Source: Methylomarinum sp964442675
GTDB lineage: Bacteria > Pseudomonadota > Gammaproteobacteria > Methylococcales > Methylomonadaceae
Direction of reading: 5' to 3'
Length of the DNA stretch: 19,615 nt
Assembly: GCA_964442675.1 (NCBI GenBank)
Contig: CAYUAE010000023.1
Coordinates: forward strand, 1 to 19,615
Part shown: positions 8,030-15,391 of the stretch, piece after piece
How positions within the stretch are numbered: the first letter of the stretch is position 1
Layout: each line of letters opens with the position of its first letter
Translations under genes and position numbers: made by a program
Notes under the pieces: generated by a model
Told to the model about the DNA's origin: nothing
Database searches by the model: none
The model's input: the letters and a program-made list of their open reading frames with translations, nothing else

Positions 8030-9159
8030 TGGCAGAAGATTCCGGGCAAGATAAAAGCGAGCAGCCGACGGCGAAACGGCTGGCCGATGCCCGCAAAAAA
8101 GGCCAGGTTCCGCGCTCGAAGGAATTAGACACATTTGTATCGCTGATTGTCAGTGCGGTGATGTTGCTGTTTTTAGGTAAATCCATGGCATTAGGCCTGG
8201 CTGACATCATGGTTCAGCATTTCAGTCTCAGTCGTCGTGAAATTTTCGACCCGAAAGCACTGACCGAACATTTCAGTCAAGCCATATTCGATGCTGTGTC
8301 GTTGATTGCCGTTTTTGGCCTGACCATGATGGTGGCGGCATTGATCACGCCAATGATGATGGGCGGCTGGAATTTCAGCAGTGAAGCGATTCAGCCCAAA
8401 TTTTCCAAATTCAATCCCTTGAAAGGGCTGAAGCGGATGTTTGGCCTGCAAGGGGTTGTGGAGCTTTTGAAAGCCATTGCCAAGGTGAGTATTGTGTTTC
8501 TGATGGCCTGGCTGTTATTTGATGTGTATTGGCATGATTTTATGCAGATGAATCGCTTACCGGTTGAACAGGCAATCTATCAGACCGGCGATATCATTAC
8601 CCGGGGCTTTTTATTATTGAGTGCGGCGTTATTATTAGTTGTGTTGATCGACGTGCCTTATCAGTTGTGGAATCACACCAAACAATTGATGATGACCAAG
8701 CAGGAGATCAAAGATGAAAGCAAGGAGTCGGAGGGAAATCCAGAAATCAAAGGTCGGATTCGGCGGGCACAGATGGAAATTTCCCAGCGCCGGATGATGG
8801 ATGAGGTACCTAAAGCTGATGTTATCGTGACCAATCCAACGCATTTTGCGGTCGCTTTGCGATATGACCAAAACGGTGAGGGAGCGCCGATACTCGTGGC
8901 TAAAGGGACCGACCTGATTGCTGCGCAAATTCGAAATCTTGCAATTGGCGCCGATGTGCCGTTGGTTGCCGCACCCTCTTTAGCGCGGGCGCTGTATTAT
9001 TCCACTGAATTAAATCAGGAAATTCCACATGGCCTGTTTCTGGCTGTGGCTCAGGTTTTAGCCTATGTGTTCCAGTTACAGGCGGCGACCGAAAATGGCT
9101 GGGAGAAGCCGGTGCCTCCCGATAAGATTGATGTGCCCGATGAGTTCAGACAGAGGTAA
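8029..9159 (+). CDS. flhB: Flagellar type III export switch protein FlhB
   Basis: FlhB controls the change from rod/hook to filament export. Its cytoplasmic domain cleaves itself between Asn and Pro of an NPTH motif. Here N269-P270-T271-H272 lies in VTNPTHFAVALRY, the same residue number as the Salmonella site. The N-terminal DKSEQPTAKRLADARKKGQV is the conserved basic segment, four membrane helices follow up to about residue 212, and the linker (TKQEIKDESKESEGNPEIK) is typical. At 376 residues it is full length. It overlaps fliR by one base, and flhA begins 5 bases after its stop. Confidence 0.97.
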   Translation: MAEDSGQDKSEQPTAKRLADARKKGQVPRSKELDTFVSLIVSAVMLLFLGKSMALGLADIMVQHFSLSRREIFDPKALTEHFSQAIFDAVSLIAVFGLTMMVAALITPMMMGGWNFSSEAIQPKFSKFNPLKGLKRMFGLQGVVELLKAIAKVSIVFLMAWLLFDVYWHDFMQMNRLPVEQAIYQTGDIITRGFLLLSAALLLVVLIDVPYQLWNHTKQLMMTKQEIKDESKESEGNPEIKGRIRRAQMEISQRRMMDEVPKADVIVTNPTHFAVALRYDQNGEGAPILVAKGTDLIAAQIRNLAIGADVPLVAAPSLARALYYSTELNQEIPHGLFLAVAQVLAYVFQLQAATENGWEKPVPPDKIDVPDEFRQR

Positions 9160-9164
9160 CCGAT

Positions 9165-11282
9165 ATGGACATGACTAAAATAACTGCGTTTTTTCGCAAT
9201 GTGTCCAGTCTGGGATTGGGCGCACCACTGGTCATCGTCATGATTCTGGCGATGATTATTTTACCGCTGCCGCCGTTTTTGCTGGACCTGTTTTTTACCT
9301 TCAATATTGCATTTTCGCTGATTATTTTGCTGGTGGTTTTATATACCATGAAACCGCTGGAATTTGCCGTATTCCCGACCATTATTCTGGTGTCAACGCT
9401 GTTGCGTCTGGCTCTGAATGTCGCCTCCACCCGGGTTGTCCTGCTGAAGGGGCATGAGGGCGGGGACGCTGCCGGTAAGGTTATCGAGGCGTTCGGATCG
9501 TTTGTCATCGGCGGTAATTTTGCCGTCGGGCTGGTTGTATTTGCCATTCTCGTCGTCATCAATTTTGTCGTCGTCACCAAAGGCGCGGGGCGTGTGGCCG
9601 AAGTAGGTGCCCGTTTTACCCTCGATGCCATGCCGGGCAAGCAAATGGCGATTGATGCCGATTTGAATTCTGGCCTGATTACGCAGGAGCAAGCTAAAGC
9701 AAGGCGGGAAGAAATTGCTGCCGAGGCCGATTTTTATGGCTCTATGGACGGTGCCAGTAAATTCGTCCGGGGGGATGCTATTGCGGGCATTATTATTTTG
9801 TTCGTCAATGTTATCGGTGGTTTGGCGATTGGCGTGGGCCAGCATGATATGAGCTTTGCCGATGCCGGTGAGGTGTATGTTTTGCTGACCATCGGGGATG
9901 GATTGGTCGCACAGATTCCGGCGTTGCTGCTGTCAACGGCATCTGCGATTGTCGTGACACGGGTGCGGGGCAGTGATCAGAATGTCGGTAATCAGGTGGC
10001 CAGTCAATTATTTGATGATCCGAAAGTGTTGCTGATTACGGCGGCGGTGATGGGTTTGTTGGGCATTATTCCCGGCATGCCGAATATGGTTTTTATTTTG
10101 TTATCGGCCATGTTGCTGGCGGCGGCCTGGATGATTCGGCAGCGTCATCAGAAGGAAGCGGTAGAACGAGACAGGGTCGATGCCTTGCCTTCAGAGCAAG
10201 GGCAGCCTGAAATCAAGGAACTGGGCTGGGATGATGTACAGCCGGTCGATATGATCGGATTGGAAGTGGGTTATCGGTTGATTCCGCTGGTGGATAAAAA
10301 TCAGGGCGGGCAATTGATGTCGAGAATTAAAGGCGTTCGGAAAAAACTGTCGCAAGAACTGGGCTTTTTGATTCCATCGGTGCATATTCGCGACAACCTC
10401 GATTTAGCGCCTACCCAATATCGAATATCCCTGCAAGGCGTGACTGTCGGCGAGGCCGAGATTTTTCCCGATATGGAGCTGGCGATAAATCCCGGTCAGG
10501 TATTTGGTGAATTATCGGGTCAACACTGTAAAGACCCGGCCTTTGGGCTGGATGCGGTCTGGATCGACCCGTCTTTAAAAGATCATGCGCAAACCTTAGG
10601 CTATACCGTTGTCGATCCCAGTACGGTGGTGGCCACGCATTTAAGTCATCTGCTGCAAGAACATGCGTATGAACTATTTGGTTATGAGGAGGCGCAACAG
10701 ATTCTGGATAATCTGGCTAAAGTGGCGCCGAAATTGGTTGAGGATCTGGTGCCAAAAACCTTACCTTTGGGCGTGGTGGTCAAAGTGCTGCAAAATCTGT
10801 TGCAGGAGGGTATTCCTATTCGTGATATTCGGACGATTGCCGAAACATTGGCCGAGTATGGGGCTAAGAGTCAAGATCCCGACATGCTGACATCAGCGGT
10901 CCGCGCCGCATTAGGGCGCTCAATTGTCCATGAAATCAATGGGGTAGAGCCGGAATTGGCGGTGATGACGTTAGATCCGGAGTTGGAACGGATTTTGCAA
11001 CAATCTTTGCAAACGGCGACCGAGGGCGGCGCTGGTCTGGAACCTGGACTTGCAGAACAAATGTTAAAATCACTCGAAGAGACTGTTCAACGCATCGAAA
11101 TGGAAGGAAAACCGGCGGTTTTACTGGTTTCCTCTTATGTCAGGCCCTGGCTGGCACGCTTTGTACGCCATTCCATTCCCGGATTGCATGTTTTGGCCTA
11201 TAACGAAATTCCACAGGATAAACAAATTCGTGTGATTTCAACGGTTGGTCAGCAGGCACAGAGTGTTGAGGAAGCACAATGA
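9165..11282 (+). CDS. flhA: Flagellar type III export protein FlhA
   Basis: FlhA forms the nonameric export ring that couples proton flow to secretion. The 705-residue protein has about eight membrane helices in the first 330 residues and a large cytoplasmic domain to the end. The FHIPEP-family signature is seen as RVAEVGARFTLDAMPGKQMA, from residue 143. LRLALNVASTRVVLLKG (80-96) and VRGDAIAG (201-208) are also conserved, and the aspartate in the latter belongs to the proton path. AGAGGT lies 7 nt before the chosen ATG; a second ATG two codons on is less likely. It overlaps flhF by 4 bases. Confidence 0.97.
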   Translation: MDMTKITAFFRNVSSLGLGAPLVIVMILAMIILPLPPFLLDLFFTFNIAFSLIILLVVLYTMKPLEFAVFPTIILVSTLLRLALNVASTRVVLLKGHEGGDAAGKVIEAFGSFVIGGNFAVGLVVFAILVVINFVVVTKGAGRVAEVGARFTLDAMPGKQMAIDADLNSGLITQEQAKARREEIAAEADFYGSMDGASKFVRGDAIAGIIILFVNVIGGLAIGVGQHDMSFADAGEVYVLLTIGDGLVAQIPALLLSTASAIVVTRVRGSDQNVGNQVASQLFDDPKVLLITAAVMGLLGIIPGMPNMVFILLSAMLLAAAWMIRQRHQKEAVERDRVDALPSEQGQPEIKELGWDDVQPVDMIGLEVGYRLIPLVDKNQGGQLMSRIKGVRKKLSQELGFLIPSVHIRDNLDLAPTQYRISLQGVTVGEAEIFPDMELAINPGQVFGELSGQHCKDPAFGLDAVWIDPSLKDHAQTLGYTVVDPSTVVATHLSHLLQEHAYELFGYEEAQQILDNLAKVAPKLVEDLVPKTLPLGVVVKVLQNLLQEGIPIRDIRTIAETLAEYGAKSQDPDMLTSAVRAALGRSIVHEINGVEPELAVMTLDPELERILQQSLQTATEGGAGLEPGLAEQMLKSLEETVQRIEMEGKPAVLLVSSYVRPWLARFVRHSIPGLHVLAYNEIPQDKQIRVISTVGQQAQSVEEAQ

Positions 11283-12718
11283 AAATAAAACGTTTTTTTG
11301 CGCCGGATATTCGAAAAGCCATGGCGATGGTCAAAGATGAGCTAGGTAGCGATGCGGTGATTATGTCGAATCGCTCGGTCGATGGGGGCGTTGAAATTGT
11401 TGCCGCTCGCGATTTTGATGAGCAGGCGGTTCAAAACACGTTGAAAACAGATATTGATGATGACTTGAAAGCGACAGATCAGCCTAAACCGGACAAAGTT
11501 GAACTGACTGATTTTGGACGAACACAAAAACCGGTACATGTGGTACCAAGTGCGCGTAAAAAAGGTGCCGACGGCACGGTATCTCCAGCGCGTCGCCAGC
11601 CTGTCGATGCTTATGTCGGTTATGCGGAAAAAATCAACCTGGCCAGTAGTCGACAACGCAGTCGCCATATCGCCTCTAAACTGGATAAGTCACCGCATCT
11701 GGATCAATTGCTGGATGAGTCACTGACGCGCAAAAAAGTAAGCAAGCCTGAAAAAACGAAAAAGGACGTCACGCCATTTCCACTTGACGAGATGATGCAG
11801 CAAGTGCGGCAGCAACTGGGTAAAGAAATGAAATCGCTGAAATCAGTACTCGATGCACGCCTGGCGGAAATGAACTGGCATCAGGATCGGCAGCATCATC
11901 CGGTGCGACTGGATTTGTTGCGGCGCCTGGCGGATATGGGGTTCTCTAAAAAGCTGGGTATCAAAATCGCCAATCGGCTGGGGGCACATAAAGAGGCTGA
12001 GTTTGCATTTGAAAAAGCGCAGGAGATGTTAGGTCGGATTTTGCCTGTGGCAGAGGATGATATTTTGGAGCATGGCGGGGTTGTGGCTTTGGTCGGTCCG
12101 ACCGGTGTCGGCAAAACCACCACATTGGCGAAACTGGCGGCGCAATTTATTCTGAAGCATGGGCATCGGCAAGTGGCGTTGATTACAACGGATAACTATC
12201 GGATCGGTGCGCATGAGCAAATCAGTACTTATGGGCGAATTCTGAATGTGCCCGTCAGGGTGGCGAGCAATGCCGATGAGTTGAGCCATCATATCCATAG
12301 TTTTAAAGATAAGGCTTTGATTTTGATCGATACCGCCGGCATGAGTCAGAAAGATATGCGGTTGGCCGAACAAATCGACACCTTGCAACAAGACGATAGA
12401 CCGATTCAACGTTATCTGGTCATGTCAGCCACGACACCGTATCGTGTCGCCATGGAAATTATTGATGCCTTTAAAATATTTTCCCCAAGTGCCGGTATTT
12501 TGACTAAACTTGATGAGACGATATCGCCCGGTGCAGTTTTGTCCGCCATTATGGAGCAGCAATTGCCATTGGCTTTTGTTACGAATGGGCAGCAAGTACC
12601 GGAGGATATCGCTGAACCCGATCCTGAACATTTGATTCAACACTGTACAGAAGCGTTGGATCAAGCGCAGGACGAATTAGATGATTATGAACAATGGGTG
12701 GCCGAAGGCCATGCCTAA
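11279..12718 (+). CDS. flhF: Flagellar placement GTPase FlhF (SRP family)
   Basis: FlhF is an SRP-type GTPase that recruits the first flagellar parts to the cell pole. The 479 residues show three parts. A basic, poorly conserved B domain fills about 1-170 (starting MKIKRFFAPDIRKAM, the usual FlhF N-terminus). A helical N domain lies at about 170-260, and the NG GTPase domain follows. GTPase motifs are GPTGVGKT at 273-280, TTDNYRIGAHEQ at 303-314, LIDTAGMSQKD at 349-359 and TKLDE at 409-413. It is translationally coupled to flhA and overlaps the start of fleN, its expected partner. Confidence 0.96.
   Translation: MKIKRFFAPDIRKAMAMVKDELGSDAVIMSNRSVDGGVEIVAARDFDEQAVQNTLKTDIDDDLKATDQPKPDKVELTDFGRTQKPVHVVPSARKKGADGTVSPARRQPVDAYVGYAEKINLASSRQRSRHIASKLDKSPHLDQLLDESLTRKKVSKPEKTKKDVTPFPLDEMMQQVRQQLGKEMKSLKSVLDARLAEMNWHQDRQHHPVRLDLLRRLADMGFSKKLGIKIANRLGAHKEAEFAFEKAQEMLGRILPVAEDDILEHGGVVALVGPTGVGKTTTLAKLAAQFILKHGHRQVALITTDNYRIGAHEQISTYGRILNVPVRVASNADELSHHIHSFKDKALILIDTAGMSQKDMRLAEQIDTLQQDDRPIQRYLVMSATTPYRVAMEIIDAFKIFSPSAGILTKLDETISPGAVLSAIMEQQLPLAFVTNGQQVPEDIAEPDPEHLIQHCTEALDQAQDELDDYEQWVAEGHA
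12669..12672 (+). promoter_or_regulatory. Ribosome binding site deciding the fleN start
   Basis: AGGA lies 8 nt before ATG 12681 inside the end of flhF. The in-frame ATG at 12711 has only GAAGG 2 nt upstream, which is too close. The site therefore favours the longer FleN, although both choices keep the DQAAGIR motif. Confidence 0.5.
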
Positions 12719-13583
12719 CGTACAGGACCAGGCAGCTGGAATTAGAAAAATGAGTCAAACAAAACCGGTTCGTGTCATCGCTGTGACCAGTGGTAAGGGC
12801 GGTGTCGGAAAAACAAATCTAGCCGTTAATTTAGGTGTTACCCTGGCTCGTATGCGGCGTCAGGTAGCACTGCTTGATGCGGATATGGGCTTGGCGAATG
12901 TCGATATATTGTTGGGCTTATCGCCCGAATATAATTTATCCCACGTCTTGAGGGGCGAGAAAACACTGTCCGAAATTATGTTGACAGGCCCTGCCGGGTT
13001 GAAAATTATTCCGGCATCCTCCGGGATCCAGCATATGTCTGAATTATCGACGGTTGAACAAGCCGGCGTTATTCGGGCTTTCAGCGAGATCGATAAAGAT
13101 TTGGATGTGTTAATCGTCGATACGGCGGCCGGAATTTCGGCAAGTGTTGTCAATTTTGCCCGTGCCTGTCAGGAAATCATCGTCGTGGTCTGTGATGAAC
13201 CGACCTCATTGACCGATGCTTATGCCTATATCAAATTATTGAACCGCGATTATGCACTGAGCAAATTTCATATCGTCACGAATATGGTGCAATCGGCGCA
13301 GCAAGGGCGCAATTTATTCGCCAAACTCTGTAAGGTTACCGATCGTTATCTGGATGTGAATTTACAATTTGCAGGCTCTATCCCAATGGATGAGAGTTTA
13401 CGCAAGGCGGTGCAAAAGCAAACCCCGGTCGTCGAATTGTTTCCACAAAGTCAGGTGACAATGGCGTTTAAACAATTGGCAAAAACCATTAATAACTGGC
13501 CAATCAAGTCACGGGCAGGCGGTTATCTGGAATTTTTTGTAGAACGCATGATTCAATACAGTTCGGAAGAGGATGTGGCGTGA
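12681..13583 (+). CDS. fleN: Flagellar number regulator FleN/FlhG (MinD/ParA-like ATPase)
   Basis: FleN (FlhG) limits flagellar number. It activates the FlhF GTPase and, in Pseudomonas and Vibrio, restrains the FleQ/FlrA activator. The 300-residue protein is a MinD-type ATPase: deviant Walker A SGKGGVGKT at 37-45, DADMGLANVD, and VDTAAG for Walker B. The N-terminal DQAAGIR at 16-22 fits the DQAxGLR motif that stimulates FlhF. The C-terminus (GGYLEFFVERMIQ) resembles the amphipathic membrane-binding end of the Pseudomonas protein. ATG 12681 is chosen for its Shine-Dalgarno, giving a 38-base overlap with flhF; ATG 12711 is the alternative and would give a 290-residue protein. Confidence 0.95.
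   Translation: MIMNNGWPKAMPNVQDQAAGIRKMSQTKPVRVIAVTSGKGGVGKTNLAVNLGVTLARMRRQVALLDADMGLANVDILLGLSPEYNLSHVLRGEKTLSEIMLTGPAGLKIIPASSGIQHMSELSTVEQAGVIRAFSEIDKDLDVLIVDTAAGISASVVNFARACQEIIVVVCDEPTSLTDAYAYIKLLNRDYALSKFHIVTNMVQSAQQGRNLFAKLCKVTDRYLDVNLQFAGSIPMDESLRKAVQKQTPVVELFPQSQVTMAFKQLAKTINNWPIKSRAGGYLEFFVERMIQYSSEEDVA
13568..13573 (+). promoter_or_regulatory. Ribosome binding site supporting a GTG start for fliA
   Basis: AGAGGA lies 6 nt before GTG 13580. The next in-frame ATG at 13595 has no matching purine-rich site. The GTG overlaps the fleN stop as GTGA. Confidence 0.6.
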
Positions 13584-14311
13584 ATGGCGCAGCAATGTAT
13601 GCCTCAATTCAAACTGGAAGTGCTGAAGACCAAATTCTTCAGCATATCCCTCTCGTCAAGCGCATAGCCTACCATTTACAAGGGCGATTGCCCGATACCG
13701 TGTTGATCGATGATCTGATTCAGGCCGGCATGGTGGGGTTGCTGGAGGCTTTAAGAAATTACGATACTTCACAAGGTGCCAGTTTTGAGACCTATGCCGG
13801 TATCCGTATTCGCGGCGCGATGCTGGATGAAGTCAGGCGCTCGGACTGGACACCACGCTCTGTGCATAAAAAAGCACGGATGGTCTCGGAAGCCATACGC
13901 GAGGTAGAAAATAAACTGGGGCGGGAAGCGCAGGAAAAAGATGTGGCTGATTATATGGGCATTTCTGTGAGCGAATATCAGCATATTTTGCAAGATACGG
14001 TTAGTTGTAAAGTCTTCAGTGTGGATGAGATGGATCAGCACGGTGACGCTTTTCTCAGCGAATCGCAGTGCAGCAAAGAACAACCCGTCGATAGTTTATT
14101 GGACAAGGATTTTCATCATGCCCTGGCAGACGCTATTCGGCAATTGCCAGAACGCGAAAGACTGGTTATTTCTCTTTATTATCATGAAGAATTGAATTTA
14201 CGGGAAATAGGCCAGGTGCTGGAGGTCAGTGAATCCAGGGTCAGTCAAATTTGTTCACAGGCTGTATTACGCCTCAAAGCCCGATTAGCAGAATGGTTGG
14301 ATAAAGAATAA
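13580..14311 (+). CDS. fliA: RNA polymerase sigma factor FliA (sigma-28)
   Basis: FliA directs RNA polymerase to late flagellar and chemotaxis promoters. The 243 residues show sigma region 2 at about 25-95 (LIQAGMVGLLEALRNYD, FETYAGIRIRGAMLDEVRR, SDWTPRSV). Region 3 follows at about 96-160, and region 4 at 185-237 has a helix-turn-helix (REIGQVLEVSESRVSQICSQ). There is no region 1.1, as expected for this group. It starts at a GTG coupled to the fleN stop, backed by AGAGGA; an ATG five codons later is the alternative. A 140-bp gap follows before cheY. The anti-sigma factor FlgM is not in this window. Confidence 0.96.
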   Translation: MNGAAMYASIQTGSAEDQILQHIPLVKRIAYHLQGRLPDTVLIDDLIQAGMVGLLEALRNYDTSQGASFETYAGIRIRGAMLDEVRRSDWTPRSVHKKARMVSEAIREVENKLGREAQEKDVADYMGISVSEYQHILQDTVSCKVFSVDEMDQHGDAFLSESQCSKEQPVDSLLDKDFHHALADAIRQLPERERLVISLYYHEELNLREIGQVLEVSESRVSQICSQAVLRLKARLAEWLDKE

Positions 14312-14440
14312 TCAGCTGTAATTTTAAGTGTACAGGCCGGAAATTTTTTTAAACTGGTTTATACTTAAAGCCCGACACGGGATATCTGAATAATGGGATA
14401 GCTGAAGAAAGAATATGATGCAAGCAATGAAAAGACAGTT

Positions 14441-14444
14441 GGAG
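14441..14444 (+). promoter_or_regulatory. Ribosome binding site supporting a TTG start for cheY
   Basis: GGAG lies 7 nt before TTG 14452 and 19 nt before the ATG at 14464. The spacing fits the TTG, giving the N-terminus MDKNMKILIVDD. A similar KNMKILIVDD extension occurs in Vibrio CheY. Confidence 0.55.
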
Positions 14445-14451
14445 ATGAGCG

Positions 14452-14838
14452 TTGGATAAAAATATGAAGATTTTGATTGTCGATGATTTTTCGACAATGA
14501 GACGTATCGTTAAGAATTTGCTACGTGATCTTGGGTTCACCAATACTGTAGAAGCGGATGATGGAAAAACCGCATTACCTATTCTGGAAAAAGGCGGGAT
14601 TGATTTTCTGGTCACCGACTGGAATATGCCCGGTATGACCGGTATCGATTTACTCAAAGCGGTACGCGCTAATCCGGACCTTGCGAATCTGCCAGTGTTA
14701 ATGGTGACGGCAGAAGCAAAACGTGAACAGATTATCATGGCGGCACAAGCCGGTGTAAATGGTTATGTCATCAAACCGTTTACGGCGGCGACACTGAAAG
14801 AAAAAATCGAAAAAATCTTTGAACGCATTGAGGGATAG
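14452..14838 (+). CDS. cheY: Chemotaxis response regulator CheY
   Basis: CheY is a single receiver domain that, when phosphorylated by CheA, binds FliM and FliN and changes motor rotation. The 128 residues hold the acidic pair D11-D12, the phosphoacceptor D56 in VTDWNMPG, T86 in MVTAEAKREQ and K108 in VIKPFTA. The protein closely follows the Vibrio/Pseudomonas type (FDDFSTMRRI-like segment DDFSTMRRIVKNLLRDLG). A TTG at 14452 is chosen from the GGAG spacing; the ATG at 14464 would remove four residues. The 140 bp before it hold no clear promoter, though an A/T-rich stretch around 14341-14368 may carry one. Confidence 0.96.
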   Translation: MDKNMKILIVDDFSTMRRIVKNLLRDLGFTNTVEADDGKTALPILEKGGIDFLVTDWNMPGMTGIDLLKAVRANPDLANLPVLMVTAEAKREQIIMAAQAGVNGYVIKPFTAATLKEKIEKIFERIEG

Positions 14839-14859
14839 CCGCCCATCACGGAGAAAGTT

Positions 14860-15378
14860 ATGAGTCAAGAAACACGTCTTGCGCTTGCAAAAGACCTGGT
14901 CAAAGCGCTGGAAGAAGATAATGAAACAAAAGCCGATGCCATTCTGGATGAAATTGCAGGGCTTAGAGAAAGTCAGTTATTTCAGGAAATCGGAAAATTG
15001 ACCCGGCAATTGCATGATACATTGAGCAGCTTTGAAATTGATGCCAAGGTTGCCAAACTGACAGAAAATGATATTCCGGATGCCAAAGATCGCTTGCAGT
15101 ATGTGATGACGATGACCGAAGAAGCGGCAGATAAAACCTTGTCAGCCGTGGAGCGTTTGTTACCCGTGTCAGAACAATTGACCCAGCAAGCGGAAGAATT
15201 GGCGCATCAATGGGGGCGTTTTCTGGATAAGGAACTGCCTTACGAAGAATTCAGGGTCNNNNNNNNNNNNNNNNNNNNNNNNNNNNNNNNNNNNNNNNNN
15301 NNNNNNNNNNNNNNNNNNNNNNNNNNNNNNNNNNNNNNNNNNNNNNNNNNNNNNNNNNTATCCAGTCTTGGCTTCTAG
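14860..15378 (+). CDS. cheZ: Chemotaxis phosphatase CheZ, interrupted by an assembly gap
   Basis: CheZ removes the phosphate from CheY-P. The first 133 residues are visible up to PYEEFRV, including the family stretch DAKDRLQYVMTMTEEAADKT and the long helix after it. A run of 100 N then interrupts the gene. The bases after the run end in SSLGF and a TAG stop, matching the conserved CheZ C-terminal tail (LLDSLGF in E. coli) that binds CheY-P. The helix with the catalytic Asp/Gln pair (D143 and Q147 in E. coli, within DFQDLTGQ) falls in the missing part, so activity cannot be judged. The apparent 172 residues have no meaning, because the run is probably a placeholder and typical CheZ is 210-260 residues. 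It starts 21 bp after cheY, with GGAGAAAG upstream of the ATG. Confidence 0.9.
   Translation: MSQETRLALAKDLVKALEEDNETKADAILDEIAGLRESQLFQEIGKLTRQLHDTLSSFEIDAKVAKLTENDIPDAKDRLQYVMTMTEEAADKTLSAVERLLPVSEQLTQQAEELAHQWGRFLDKELPYEEFRVXXXXXXXXXXXXXXXXXXXXXXXXXXXXXXXXXXSSLGF
15259..15358. other. Assembly gap (exactly 100 N) inside cheZ
   Basis: One hundred consecutive N lie between a CheZ N-terminal part and a CheZ C-terminal tail. Exactly 100 is the common scaffold placeholder for unknown length. If nothing else is missing, the real gap should hold the CheZ catalytic helix region, probably more than 100 bases. Confidence 0.97.
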
Positions 15379-15391
15379 AGGATAAAAGGGT

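Noticed and set aside
14350..14377. Sigma-28-like promoter upstream of cheY
   Set aside because: TAAA and GCCCGACA are 16 bp apart where 15 is expected, and the second half matches GCCGATAA in only 4 of 8 bases.
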